Below, piece after piece: positions 35,143 through 47,339 of a stretch of DNA of 64,000 nt. The stretch spans positions 35,311,873 through 35,375,872 of the forward strand of contig NC_134019.1 of assembly GCF_040712315.1 (NCBI RefSeq). The letters run 5' to 3'. The position numbers and the translations under genes were made by a program. This stretch comes from Castanea sativa (taxonomy: Eukaryota; Streptophyta; Magnoliopsida; Fagales; Fagaceae). The notes beneath the pieces are model-generated. The model had not been told where the DNA came from. It did not search any database and was given only the letters and a program-made list of their open reading frames with translations. Within the stretch, counting starts at the first letter, position 1. The number at the start of each line of letters is the position of its first letter.

Positions 35143-35724
35143 ATAAGACTGTGGGGGCATTTTTGAATTAAAAAAATAAGAATCCAAACAGAAGAAGCCC
35201 CTTAAATAGTAGTATAGATAAGTAAAAGAATACAAAAAGTAAGGAAATATAAGATAAATATTTTTTAGAATTCAAAAAAAAAAAAAAAAACGTGGGCTTA
35301 GTAGAAACATGGTGAGACGTGGCAGTTATTAGATTTTGGGGACAGTTAATGTTATATCCTAGGAATGAGAAACGTGTGGGGATGTATTTACCGTTGGATT
35401 CAAAAAAATTGCGGCGGAATTCTAGTTTCACTTCCATCTCATCCAATTTTTTAATTTTTTTAAAAGAAAATGCAAAAAATTTAATATTAGAAAATCTAGA
35501 GGTAGTTTCTTTTCCAAATTTAAACAAAAATTTGTTCTCTGATGAAAAAATATATAAAATTTAAATAGTAATTGATCATTAATGAGGGAGTATTGTAGTA
35601 ACTATTTTTATTTCAATTCAAATTTTCAAAACTGCATTTAAAAAAAAAAATAATTAACGTGATACATATAAAAAAAAAAAAAAGAGTAGAACTCAAAGAA
35701 AGTCAATCATAAACCAAAGAAAAT
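35143..35724. repeat. 582-bp tandem duplication, copy 2
   Basis: Second copy at exact offset 582, including a second Helitron 5' end at 35218. A further partial copy of its last ~64 bp lies at about 35911-35970. Confidence 0.93.
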
Positions 35725-36089
35725 AAAACAAAGAGGAACTTGCAAAAGATAGAACCTGAAAATTTGTTGGTTGAATGCTTCTTTTGTAGCATAAGGCAGC
35801 CCTGTCTTTGGATCACAATACCTATAACATGAAATGACAATTCATTAGGAAGTACGGTGGTAGAGTATATGAAGAAACCATTCATTTCAAAATTACATTT
35901 TAAAAAAAAAGTAGAGCTCAAAGAAAGTCAATCATAAACCAAAGAAAAGAAAACAAAGAGGAACTTGAAAAAGAAAGGAGGATGTAGAGCTAAATTAAAT
36001 GTCTTCAATCTAAAGAAGAATGAGAGATAGAAAGTGAGATAGAAACTGCAAAATGTACATGAGTTTATGGGTTTTAAAGTGTAGGAGTT

Positions 36090-36283
36090 TTAATTTACAT
36101 ATTTATCCTCGTTAGTTGAAAACTTGTAAGTGGATATGATGAGGGTACTTTAGGCATCCAAAATGTGGAATTTACATGTTTATCCTCGTTAGTTGAAAAC
36201 TTATAAGTGGATATGATGAGGGTATTTTAGGCATCTAAAATGTGGAATCCAAACAGAGGAAGCCCCTTAAATAGTAGTATAGA
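36090..36283 (-). mobile_element. Helitron 5' end, related to 34236-34636
   Basis: The right border has the same terminus (minus TCTATACTACTATTTAAGGG) ending at 36283 before T. Inside are two tandem 76-bp copies (36095-36170, 36171-36246: ATTTACATNTTTATCCTCG...AAAATGTGGA), matching the internal tandem plan of the first Helitron. The left end was not identified. Confidence 0.6.
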
Positions 36284-38820
36284 TAAAAAAGCATAAGCCT
36301 TTTGCTACAATTAAGGAGGCGCTGCCACGTTAGGATAAGTTAAAAGAGCAATAAATTATGTTGTTTCTCACCGTTAACATTGTTTGATGGTCTCTGTGTG
36401 TGTGTGTGTATATATATATAAATCGATTAAAGCAAAATAAATAAATAAAGGCTTGCAATTGAAAAAAACCTAGCGATACAGAGCCTGGGACACGGAGAGA
36501 AATAGAGAAAGCGGTGATAAGGAGAGACATCTCAAGCCGTCGCTGCCACCACCGCCATTCGTCTGCAGCCATTGAAAATGCTTGAAAGACCGATCGTTAC
36601 ATGGATTGAAAGCCCATTACACCATATAAGGGGAAAAAAAACATAAAAACCCAAAATACTTTTTACAGAGACATACGTTGCTAAAAGGGAGAACCAAGAA
36701 AGAGAACGATAGAGAGAGATTCAGTCTGTCATTAATGGTGGAGAGAGAAACAAAAAACAAAAAAAACTCCTCTCTTTGTGTGACAAATAGTTTGCTACCT
36801 TCATTTTGCAGATAAATGCTTTGCAAATACATTGGTTAAAATCTTGATCTTGAACAACTTCATTTTGTGTGTGAAATGCCATGTTGTTGTGTGTGAAATG
36901 ATGAGTTTGTAATACTAAAACATGGTATACTTTCTTGAGATGAGAAAGTTTTTAATAATAAGATTGGATTAAGAAGAGAAACAAACCTATCTTTTTAGAG
37001 CTAATCCAAACCTATCTTTTTCAATTCTTAAGTAAATGTACCTAATTCTCACCAAAAACAAAAAAAAAAAAAAAGAGAAAGAAAAAGAGAGAGTAAGTAC
37101 ATCAAATAGACCGAATTGTACTGAAATGGATTTGAGAACATGAACATACAATATTTGAAGTTTTTTTTTTTAATATGCAATATTTGAAGTTTTGAACATT
37201 AGAGAGAGCATATAACCAACAAATGCATCCAAATATAATTTAACATGTAATTCCTAATTGAAACCTAGTCCTCAACATCCACAAGATCAAAATGAATCTC
37301 AAAATTGTTATTCAGTTGATGATGCTTTGCAGTTTAAATTGAGGAGTTTATATTTACTTATATATTTTAGGAAAGAAACAATAAATCCAAAAAATAATGA
37401 AAATACATTTTTATTTAAAAGAAACTTCAACACTACATTTTTTTTTCTCATGAAAATGCATAAAAATGAAACTACAAGTGTTGTTTTCGGTTGTAGAGTT
37501 ATAGTGAAGAGAGATGGACAAGGGCCACAAGGCAACGGCCTTAAAAGTAGTGCGGTGAAATGATCTTTTTTGTCCCTGTGCAGGATATTATGGTACTGCA
37601 AATGTTGATTTCTTCTATTGTATTTGACTATTTTTCTCCTCCCCGTCTGTCAAGTAGTCTTTCTTTCTTTCTTTCCTAATATTTATAAAAAAAAACCACT
37701 GTTGAAATTAAAACCATTTTCTAATGTTCAAATGTTAAAGCCTGGATTTGGCCTATATTAATTAGGAGTTTGGACTAATAAAACCATTTTTAAAGCCTAG
37801 CTTGTGTTGTATTTACCCATCTTATGCTTCACAAGTCTTAACAAAAATTGTAACTAAAACCTAAATTATAATAAAAAGTCAATTAATGTGAAATTATAAA
37901 TTTTTTTAATATATATATATATGCACACTAAATTATAGTTGTGAAATTAAGTAGTAATTAAAAATTTAGTTATTTTTTTAATCTAAATATTCATAATAAT
38001 ATTATATATGTTAATGTCCAAATCATATTATATATACTATATCATAAAAGTTGAATTTTACAAATTGTGATTGTGATAATTAGATACACGATACTTAGAT
38101 GTCATATGTATTTACAACTAAAAGAATACGTACTTGTTTGTTTTCTTAAAACTATGGATATTATATTATTTACCCAATTAAAAAAAGTTCAATACACAAC
38201 AAACAATAGGACTCATACATGCACAATAGAGATTTCAATATTGTCCCAATAAAACTAGACAAGAAAAAATTTGAAATAGGTATCATAAAATATTTTCCAA
38301 TCATTCTCTTAATTGTCCCTTATCCAATTAACCAAAGCATTACACAATTGAGAATATATTAATAAAGACTAACCGCCCTATTATATATTACCATCTTATT
38401 TTAGATGAGAAAAAAAATAAGACCCGTAATTTATGATACTATTTGTCTTTGATAGGAAACTTTATTAATAAGTATTTAATATAAATTCTTAAAAAGAGAG
38501 TTTAGGAATACAATTTGTGCGTGTGGATTTGAAAACTATAATTTTGACGGTATAATTTCCAATTCCATCTCATGAAATAAATCTGAAAGTTAGACAGTCC
38601 TCAATCAGACCACTAAATTCAAAAGATATCATGAAATCAAGTTTCAACAATCAAGATGCATCCCCACAAATTATGTCCAATCATGTGTGATTATGAACAA
38701 TTAATTTTGATTGGTGCAATTAACTATTGAAGAAGCAACATTTCCATTGGTCATTCAAGTTTGAAAAGTGTGTCATCATGCCTTCCTTTTTGTTAGATTT
38801 ATGTTAAACAATCTTATGCC
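36284..38820. other. Intergenic DNA, no gene recognised
   Basis: AT-rich. Contains a (TG)n(TA)n microsatellite at 36396-36420 and GA-rich leader-like sequence around 36480-36720. Open frames here have no recognisable protein pattern. Confidence 0.55.
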
Positions 38821-39702
38821 AAAAAAATTATAGGAGAGGAAAATGGAGATATATCGGGCAATTGTTAGGATGGAACAAGATGGCAGTGATGATGGCGTTC
38901 TTTAGGTATGTCTTCACAAATTTGGTCCAGTGCAGGCTTCTGGAAACTTGCTTAAGTTCATTTTCAACTGTAAATTTCAGGTTCACCCTTATAGTATCCA
39001 ATCAAACCTTGATGAGCTAGTGAAAGGTCTAAATGAACATTGCAAGAAATATGGACTACTGTCCCAATTTCCCTGGTTTGCTTATTCCCGTTGCCCAATT
39101 AGGAAGTCTCTAGTATTCCATCATTACTTTTAAATGTGTTATGTTGCATCCACATGACAATTTTCCCATTTCTTTTTCTTTCATCTTTTTAGGATGAAGA
39201 GTAATCAATAGCCTTATAACACATGAGGAATATTTGCTGGAAGACTATCTTCACCATAAGTAATAGAAGTGGGCAAAAGCTTTGGACTTAAATTGGATAT
39301 TAATATCAATTTTAATTATAAGCATTTTAAAAAGCAAATTCAAATGATAGAATGCTTGAGTTCAAATGTGATTATAATAGAATAAATAAGGATGGGAGAA
39401 AATAAATCAAGTGTCAGATGAAGGGTAAGATCATGGGTTCAACACCAATTAGATGAATGTGTAAGTAGGAAAAATGTATACATATTTACAAAAAATTTCT
39501 ACATTACTTATACTGTTGAAGATTTTGTAGTGTGTTATACTGCATTCCAATTAATTGAAGTGTCTTTGGTTGGCAACTTAGGATGAAGGCAGTCTTATTT
39601 TTTTAACTTAAAGAGATCTTCTTGGTCAGGCACATGAAGTGAATACGTTTGACATGTGATGCATCAGGTTAGGCAATCATGCACTGCCACATGTTATATA
39701 TA

Positions 39703-39740
<38 letters not shown>

Positions 39741-39970
39741 TGTGTTCATTTTCATTATGATAATTGTCGTGCATGTACGTTTTGCTACTGCTAAAGGTGG
39801 AAAACCCACAGACTATGGATGAACAAGCTGTCAAAAATGGATTGACACATACTAGAAGTGAGGATAAGTTAGTAAAAAGTGCCTCTAACAGTCCGTTGGC
39901 AAAAAGTGTCGTCTGCTATTTGCTTGGGCCTTTTAACTTTAAGCCCGTCCCTTCATTTTTAAGGGAATGA
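38821..39970 (+). pseudogene. Possible fragments of an unrecognised gene
   Basis: Protein-like pieces on the plus strand: MEIYRAIVRMEQDGSDDGVL near 38843-38903; VHPYSIQSNLDELVKGLNEH plus CKKYGLLSQFPWFAYS after TTTCAG at 38981-39100; and VENPQTMDEQAVKNGLTHTR near 39797. Frames do not join cleanly and no family is recognised. These could be captured exon fragments or chance. Confidence 0.25.
39696..39742. repeat. (AT)(GT)n(GA)n microsatellite
   Basis: Compound dinucleotide run: ATATAT, then GT repeats, then GA repeats. Confidence 0.93.
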
Positions 39971-40275
39971 TCTGTCTAATGGTTCTCTTCTGGCATGAAA
40001 GTCAAGTCATTCACTGGTCAGGTTTTAAAATAAAATGATATTTGATAGAATAAAGTTATAAAACGATGTGTATGTGGCTGAGGAATAGAGAGGCTAAAAA
40101 AAAGGAGGAAGAGCTGCGTTGAATGAGAAAGACTTTGAAGGAGACGGTCAAAGGTTTCGGTTCAGCTTTCAAAAGAGAGAGAGTTCGAAGGAGAAGAGAG
40201 AGTTTTTTTTTTTGGCGGGGCTTTGTTTCGGGGGGGAGAAAGTTAGTTTTTTTTTTTTTTAATCTTGCTAATTTA

Positions 40276-40693
40276 TGGCATGTTTGGATGTTTAAAAAAG
40301 GAGGGGGAGTAGAGTAGAGGGAAAGGGAGTAATTCAATTACCTTGTTTGGGAGTTTTTTAAGGAAGGAGGGGGAGGGATTTGGAGGGGTTTGGAGGGGTT
40401 TCAACTACCTCCAACCCCTCATTTTTAATTCCCCCAAATTGGAGAGATTTGGAGGGAGAGTAGAGCACATAAAATTATTTATAAAGTAAATTACCTAATT
40501 TACCCTTATTATATTTATAAAATTACAATGTTAAAAACAAGGGGAAGGGCTAATTACTCCCTTCCCCTTTACTAATTATAAAAACATCCAAACAAGATGG
40601 AGGGTAATCATTCCCCTCTACTCTCCTCCCCACTACTCCCCTCCCCTCTACTCCCCTCTACTCTCCTCCCTCTCTAAACTCCCAAACAGGCCA
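40276..40693. mobile_element. PIF/Harbinger-like MITE (418 bp), TTA target repeat
   Basis: Left end TGGCATGTTTGGATGTTTAA, right end CCCAAACAGGCCA, with TTA on each side (40273-40275, 40694-40696). Terminal inverted repeats extend through the GGAGGGGGAGTAGAG / CTCTACTCTCCTCC blocks. TGGCCTGTTTGG ends and TTA target are Tourist-like. Confidence 0.78.
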
Positions 40694-41325
40694 TTAGGAA
40701 AATATGAAAGCTTAAATTACCAGCAGGCAAGTTATCATGAAGGTAAAAAAAGAAAAGAAAAAAGATTAGAGATTTCAATTTTATAGTATGCTAGTTGCTC
40801 ATCCGTACAGTGCATGAATTTATCTCTTCTTTAAATAGTTTTTGTTATAGAACATTCCAGCTAATAAAGCATGTTCTCAGCGTTCATAAAGCTACTAATA
40901 AGAAATATTAGATACAAACCTCTGCACCGAAATAGCCATTGTTGCTAATTCTACATACAATATCGGAAATGTAGTATGATTCTAGCTAATACAAAGTTGG
41001 CTAATGAAAGTTGACAGTAAATTTAGTGCGAAGCATGGGGGTGTCTTGAAGAGCATAAATCCATTATTAATTACTAATAGTTTAAAAAATAAAAAAACTT
41101 TCTTATATAAAAGTCATGGTCAAATATTTCACGTTGTATGATATAATCTCATTAAACAAGTCTCAGGCATTAACTGATATTTCTAATTTGTTGCGGCTTA
41201 AATTAATAGTAAAATCTAATATTTCCTTTTTGATTTTGCATAGTAAATAAATATGAGTAATGTTATAGCCACCAACAATTTTACAACAATTTTATAAAAT
41301 ATTGACATGTTCAATCTCTTATTAA
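40694..41325. other. Intergenic DNA with a Helitron-type end
   Basis: At 40791-40794 CTAG is followed by TTGCTCATCCGTACAGTGCA, a degenerate form of the minus-orientation Helitron 3' end. Nothing else recognised. Confidence 0.45.
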
Positions 41326-41580
41326 TTTTACACCCTAACGTTTCAAAGTTTGGATTTTACTCTCTAAAGTTTGTGAGTGTCTAGATTTTACACCCCAAAA
41401 TTATGAATTTTTAGAGTGTAAAATCTAAATACCCTCAAATTTTATGGGGTAAAATCCAAACACCCCTAAAATATAGGAGCTAAAATCCAAAATTTGAAAC
41501 GTTGGGTGTAAAATCTAAATAATCCCAAATATCAAGGAGTAAAATTTAAATTTTGAAATTTCAGAGTGTAAAATCTAATC
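41326..41580. mobile_element. Foldback-type repeat
   Basis: The arms TTTTACACCCTAACGTTTCA...GATTTTAC and TAAAATCCAAAATTTGAAAC...AGTGTAAAATC are inverted copies, with several internal TAAAATCYAAA motifs in both orientations. Borders are approximate and no target repeat was assigned. Confidence 0.6.
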
Positions 41581-41736
41581 ACACAAAAATTTTAGGGGTG
41601 TAATTTGCAATTTACCAATATATAAAAGGTTGGAGCAGAAAAATGTGAAAGCTCCAAATTCTACATGGCAAGATTTAAGAAACCCAAAGAAAAGTCAAAT
41701 ATTGGTCAAAGACTTCGATTCTATAGTATATATAGA

Positions 41737-42486
41737 CTAGTCGCTAACCCGTGCAAACCCACTATGTATGAAGATTTAAACAATTTTTTGTTTCTTCCTC
41801 TTTGATTGTACATTAAGATTTCAGTCTTATAAATTTTTATCCTTGATATGAAAGATTAAATTACTAAACGTAAAATATTAATCAGTCTTAAATTAAAATT
41901 TAAATTAGGATTCCAATTCTTAACATCTCTAATTATCCAATAAATGGATGAAAGACAAATTTAAAGAACAACTCGATCAATATTTCTAATAAATTAGAAG
42001 ACAACTTTAAAGCATTTTTTGTATCTTCTAAAACTTTGTAGAATCACCATCTTATTAACTTGATAAGTTGCTATCACATTCAAGTATCATTGATATAAGC
42101 CTATCAATAAAACACGTTGAGAAATGAATTACAAAGTGTAGAGGGTAAAAATCAAATTTATGATTTTGTGACATTAAAAAAAAAAATCACTTTTGTCATT
42201 TGATCAAATTAAATTGCTTTGTAAGTTTCTATGACAAAATCAAAAACTTTCTTTTAACAGTGTAGAATTCGCACCTATACTAATCTCCAAATAAAAAACT
42301 ATTTATAATATAGGGTTACTAATTCTAATTCCTAAAAAAATTTGGAGTTGGAATATAATGGGCTGGGTTGGGCATTACTTGAAAACATGAGAGATAATTT
42401 GTTTGGGTCGATGGCTTGTTGATTTCAATTTTTGGGTTGGGCTACGTTGACTTGGGGCTTCACAAATGTATGTGGGCTGGTGTGTG
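41737..42486. other. Helitron-type end and AT-rich DNA
   Basis: At 41736-41740 ACTAG is followed by TCGCTAACCCGTGCAAACC, the minus-orientation Helitron 3' end pattern with a decayed hairpin. The rest is AT-rich with no recognised gene. Confidence 0.45.
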
Positions 42487-43108
42487 TTAGGGTGAAGTGG
42501 TTTGGACCCTGTAATTTTTCGGATTGGGCCATTTGTCTTTCCCCCTAATTCGTTTCAGCTCCTTTGCATTTGGGTCTAATTCTGTCAATGGTGTTGGGCC
42601 CTCCCTTTTACGTTTTGCTGGACTTGTATTTTTTGTGGTATCTGACTTGGTTTCCCTTGCTAGCCTCTTCCCATGCTTTGAAGCTGGGCCCACTTTTTCT
42701 GCAACCCAGCCCAAATTTTGGTCAAAGCTCATTGCCATTGGGCCTATTTCGGGCCTGGTCATCTCCTCCTCTATTCCGGGTTGGGTGGGGCTTTTGTTTG
42801 GCGCCAACTTAAACTTGAATCATGGCTTGGTCTTGTTCTTATCTGTCATATCCCACTGCATAGCCATCTCCGTGTCAGATTGGGCTGTTGAACACCTTAG
42901 GCACTCATCACCTAAACTAGCTTCCTTTCCTCCCACTTTCTCAGATCTCACATTGACCTTTCCTGATTCATGCAAGGCATTCTCCCCCTCACACCGACTG
43001 TCAGGCTTTGGGAACTCCTCCCCGGTCTCTTGAGATTCACGCCTGATTGTGACAGCACCTGCTCTCCATCCTTCCCCTGATCTGTGCCGATCACCTTCCT
43101 GGCCTCCC
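42487..43108 (-). mobile_element. LINE ORF1 (gag-like) C-terminal remnant
   Basis: The minus strand reads GPMAMSFDQNLGWVAEKVGP, KHGKRLARE, KREGPTPLTELDPNAKELKR and then a stop at 42487. The pattern GWVxExxGPxSxHWKRLAR..KREGPTPLxELDP recurs in C-terminal ORF1 regions of plant L1-type LINEs, as I recall them. An upstream piece (42820-43110) is in another frame. ORF2 does not follow. A long plus-strand ORF over the same bases is a shadow. Confidence 0.5.
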
Positions 43109-43454
43109 AAATGAGATTGGTGCTTTTGCTCTGACAGAGTGCATGCCTCCTGGGAAAATGGTATTTTGTTTGCTTTTCTAATGAAAATTCTGAATTCATT
43201 TATTTTTTTTGGTACTATTGTAAGTTAGCCAGTTAGTCTATAGCTGCCACTTAGAGTAAATATAGAGTAGGCCACTTAATAAAGAGAGAGAAAGAGACGT
43301 ATATTGATGAGGAAATTAGGTTGCAGAACTATTAACTATTTCTTGAGCAAATTCATTATTTGTCTGATATGTCAGATATTTCGTTGAATTTTGATAATGA
43401 TATATAGTAAAATATTTTAACCAAAGTTGATGGAAATTTATGCACTTTTCCATA
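43109..43454. repeat. 346-bp direct repeat, copy 1
   Basis: Gapless match to 43859-44204 at offset 750, with about 20 substitutions. Starts AATGAGATTGGTGCTTTTGC, includes GTAAGTTAGCCAGTTAGTCT and CACTTAATAAAG, ends near TTTTCCATA. Confidence 0.93.
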
Positions 43455-43858
43455 CACTATTTTTTTGCGCTCCAAAACTACTAAGAATTTTTCTAGTGAA
43501 GAAGTCTCACGGACTGGTCCTACTGTTACAAGCCAGGTGGGCAGATTTTTATTGGGAAATCGATGAATTCCATAAATGGAAATATCCCATTATAAAATTC
43601 CTTTTTACAATTGATCCTCTTTCTTTTTTGTACTTTGCATTTGCTCACCAACAAAAGGAAGCATGCAGACAATAGTCAAAAATTGAATAAAAATTATAAA
43701 GATGGGCTTCAACCCGATCAAGATCATTGAGATCTTCTGGCTCCACTTCCCAAAATATTAAGAATTGATATCGTGGGGCCCAAATAGTAAAGCCCTTGCA
43801 TGCCTTCTGATTATGGATGGGAAATTGAAGTCCATGAAACTTATAGCTTGTGGCTATA
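43455..43858. other. Unique segment between the 346-bp repeats
   Basis: 404 bp not repeated. It encodes no recognisable protein and has no primer-binding site at either edge. Confidence 0.6.
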
Positions 43859-44204
43859 AAATGAGATTGGTGCTTTTGCTCTGACAGTGTGCATGCCTCT
43901 TGGGAAAATGGTATTTTGTTTGCTTTTCTAATGAAAATTCTGAATTCATTTATTTTTTTTGGTACTAGTGTAAGTTAGCCAGTTAGTCTGTGGCTGCCAC
44001 TTAGAGTGAATATAGAGTAGGCCACTTAATAAAGAAAGAGAAAGAGATGTGTACTGATGAGGAAACTAGGTTGCAGAACTATTAACTATTTCTTGGGCAA
44101 ATTTATTATTTATCTGATATGTCAGATCTTTTGTTGAGTTCTGATAATGATATATAGTAAAATATTTTAACCAAAGAGAATTGAAATTTATGCATTTTTC
44201 CATA
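43859..44204. repeat. 346-bp direct repeat, copy 2
   Basis: Second copy, same orientation. The edges do not give clean TG..CA ends or flanking target repeats, so an LTR interpretation is not supported. Confidence 0.93.
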
Positions 44205-45475
44205 TTTCATATTTCCTTCCACCTAAGCCAAGGTTTCCAACAGGTCGGCAAATGGGTGACTTTTAAGAAATTTATATTGATTAACATGTTCCCACCCTAT
44301 ATGTATTATTATTATTTATATGTCAATTCAACTTAAGAGTCAATTCAGGTTATATGTCCAGCACCAATTTCTATCTACTCTTTTTTGTTTATTTATTAGT
44401 AAAAATATATTTTATATATCACAATTAAAGAATGTTTGATAACGTTGTTTTAGTAACATTATTTATATTTAAAAAAAAATGTGTCAATGAAAAAATATAT
44501 ATAAATACTTGTAATGTTAGTTAAACATTAAAAATCATTATTTAAAATATCTTACCAAACATCCCTTAGCCTCGAAGGCTCCTGATATGCTATAGTCCAA
44601 GAGGGATTAGGGTTTTGGTTGACTTCACAGTCAGCCATGATTAAAATACCCGGCCATATATTAGCCTTCAAGGTCCCCTGATACGCTGTAGTCCAAAAGA
44701 GCTAGGCTTTCCAATGTTGGTATTTATCTTTTAATTTTTAGGTAAAACTAGTGATTAACCCATGGGAAATAGTTTAACAAAAGTTATATATTTTCGCTTT
44801 GCTCAAAGGTACACGTGCTAAAAGTTAATAAAAATTAGTAAATCCAAGTGAAAATAAAGGTGGAAAACAAATATAAAGAGCTTGATCATATTCATTTCAA
44901 AAAGTCATTTAAATAAATTCTAATCATCATAACAATGAAAATAAAATCCTCAAACAATACTATAATTATTCTTTTTTAATGTTAAGATCCTATATATAAA
45001 TTAGAAAAATGTAATCATGCGTAATCCTCTTCTAATATGACAAATAAAGATATATTACTTTTGTCCCTACCATTTACCCCCAAAGAAGCAATCCATGTTG
45101 GCCTTCACAACATATGAGCCATGACAATAGTCAATCAAGTGGAAACTTGTCGATGTATAACCTTTTTATTTATTTATTTGAGAATGATGTATAACCTCAA
45201 TCATAATTAGAAAGACATTAATAATGAATTAGCTCTAGACTATCCTACAATAATTTTTTTTTTACTTAAAAGTAGTCTCTTTTTGAAGATCTTCAACAAG
45301 AGAAATAGAAAACCAAAACTCTCATTAAAGGATATATATATATAAAACGTACACAACAAAAAACTTTCTTAAGATTTTTTTGTCTATTCCAGTTTTAAAA
45401 GAAATGAAACCTCCTAGTTTTTTCTTTTTCTTTTTTAAAATTTTTTATTTTATTTTATGACGAGTTCAACACTAA
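44205..45475. other. Intergenic DNA with short duplication and a Helitron-type end
   Basis: A ~38-bp unit (AGCCT...CTGATANGCT.TAGTCCAA) is present at about 44570 and 44662. At 44748-44751 CTAG follows A and precedes TGATTAACCCATGGG, a Helitron-like 3' end in minus orientation. Otherwise AT-rich. Confidence 0.5.
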
Positions 45476-45912
45476 AGGTCCGTTTGGATAGAACTTATTG
45501 CTGAAAATTGAAAACTGAAAACACTGTAGCAAAATAATTTTTAAAGGGGTAAAAATCACTGTTCATGCCAAAAGTTACTGTTCATTGGCCTAAAATCACT
45601 GTTCATGGCCAATGAACAGTAACAAACACGCGTTGAAAAAAAAAAAAAAAAAAAAAAAACAAATCTTGGACGTGGATGGGCTATCCAAACGCCTTCTAAG
45701 TGAGTGTTTGGATTGCGTCTGGTGTAGACACATTTTGCTTTTTTGGATTTTTTTTTTTTGGACCAACACTTGGTGCATTGTTCATGGGACATAAATAGTG
45801 CAAATAGGCATATGAACAGTATTTTTAGTGTGAACAGTAACTGATTTTTTTTTTTTTTTTATTGTTTTTAGTTTTGAGTTTTCAGCAAAATAAACGGTAT
45901 CCAAACGTACTC
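45476..45912. mobile_element. PIF/Harbinger-like MITE (437 bp), TAA target repeat
   Basis: Left end AGGTCCGTTTGGATAGAACT, right end ATCCAAACGTACTC, flanked by TAA (45473-45475, 45913-45915). The inverted repeats continue (TTGCTGAAAATTGAAAACT / AGTTTTGAGTTTTCAGCAAA). The interior has many CACTGTTCAT / ATGAACAGT motifs in both orientations and two homopolymer runs. Confidence 0.72.
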
Positions 45913-47186
45913 TAATTTTAAAGTTTTACATTAGTCTAGAGTCTAGACCTTTCTTTTTTGCATATGAATGATAACATTTTAACTCTTATGTAAAATTTTC
46001 CTTTAATCTTAAAATATAATAAAAATCCATTAATATTTTAAAAATATACAAAACTCCATCAAATTAGTATATTATATATATATATATATATATTGTAAGT
46101 ACTAGAATTTTCATGGCCCAGGCCCACAGAGAATAGTGAGGCTCCTTCCTTCAAATTAAGCCCAAAACAATAGAATTTGTAGAGAGAGTGAGAAAATGAA
46201 TTTGGTGTAAATTAGATTAAGTTAGAATTGTGGCCAAAGATCTAGATATGCACAGAACATAATGATTCCAAAGAGTGATTAAGATTAGTGCAGTCTTCGG
46301 ACCAATCCGAGGAGGAGTTTTTATAAAAAAAATTTATACAAGCTCTCTTTTAGGCTCTCTACCACTGTTCTAGTTCTTATCTTCTTAACTGTGCTTTTTT
46401 CCTAAAAAATCCCAATCCCCTTAGCTGGGGGGTTCCCCTCCCTTATATACTCTTCTTTTTCTTGCATCCTAGCCCTCCACTTGTGCACTTCCAAGCTTTC
46501 CTTAAGATACGTACCCTCTCCAAGTTCTGCTGAAGGTGGTAGAAGGGGTTACTTAGCTGTGAATCTACTGTTCATGTGTCATTTTCCCATTAATACAACT
46601 GATAAAGTTGTTGCCAAACATTCAATGCGGAGGTGATAAGTAACCTTTTTCAAGAAATATCTTACACTGCCTTGGCACTTTCCTAGAAGGCTACTTCTCC
46701 TACTCGGGCACTCTTGTGATATTGTGCACCCTTCCTATCTTCTTCTTGAGTCAGAGGTGCTTTACAAATGAATTAATGGAAATATCGCTCCTTATCCTCC
46801 TCAGTCCTCGGCCTCCCCCCCCCCCCCACACACACACACATGTGTGTGTGTGTGTGTGTCACTTCTTGTCTAGTATCCCATAATCAATAACATATTTGAT
46901 GCATCACTTAAATCCTTTAAAGCAAACATGAAGTCTAGGTTCCTCTATAATACATACCTTTTGGCATTGATTTAAAATAATTTTGAAGCAAGTACAATTC
47001 CATATGGGCTACGGCCTACGGTTCAAGAAAAATTTTTGTAACCTTGGCCATACATGCATATAAGTCATTACATGGAATCAATTGTACGTAGCCTTAATGA
47101 GAAGTACAACAACGTACAGTTTTATAGTAATCGCTATTGAACCACCCAAAGACTAATTGAAGAATCTTTCTTTCACTTTGCCATGA
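45913..47186 (+). mobile_element. LTR-like remnant and microsatellites
   Basis: From about 46093 (TGTAAGTAC) to 46810 the sequence has the feel of a decayed plant LTR. It has a TATA-like CTTATATACTC near 46445 followed by C/T-rich sequence, and it lacks coding. No partner LTR or target repeat seen. A C-run followed by (CA)n(TG)n lies at about 46813-46859. Confidence 0.3.
46813..46859. repeat. C-run plus palindromic (CA)n(TG)n
   Basis: About 13 C, then CA repeats directly followed by TG repeats, so the CA and TG parts can fold on themselves. Confidence 0.9.
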
Positions 47187-47339
47187 TCCTTTCTTTTTCT
47201 TTTCTTTTTTGATGAAAAGACGATAACATTAAAACTAAGCACCAATATAAGGTTCAAGACATATTCTATTAAAATACATCCCATTGAGGTCTCCCTCAAA
47301 AACATCTAAAATGTCCACAGGCGGGCTATCAAAAAAAAA

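Noticed and set aside
37258..37563. Plus-strand ORF beginning SPQHPQDQNESQN
   Set aside because: A short suggestive stretch only, followed by low-complexity sequence; no splice context or family.
42524..43033. 169-codon plus-strand ORF
   Set aside because: The minus strand of the same bases reads as a LINE ORF1 tail; the plus frame has no recognisable pattern.
43109..44204. The 346-bp repeats as LTRs of a small retrotransposon (TRIM)
   Set aside because: No TG..CA termini, no target repeat, and no primer-binding site or polypurine tract at the inner edges on either strand.
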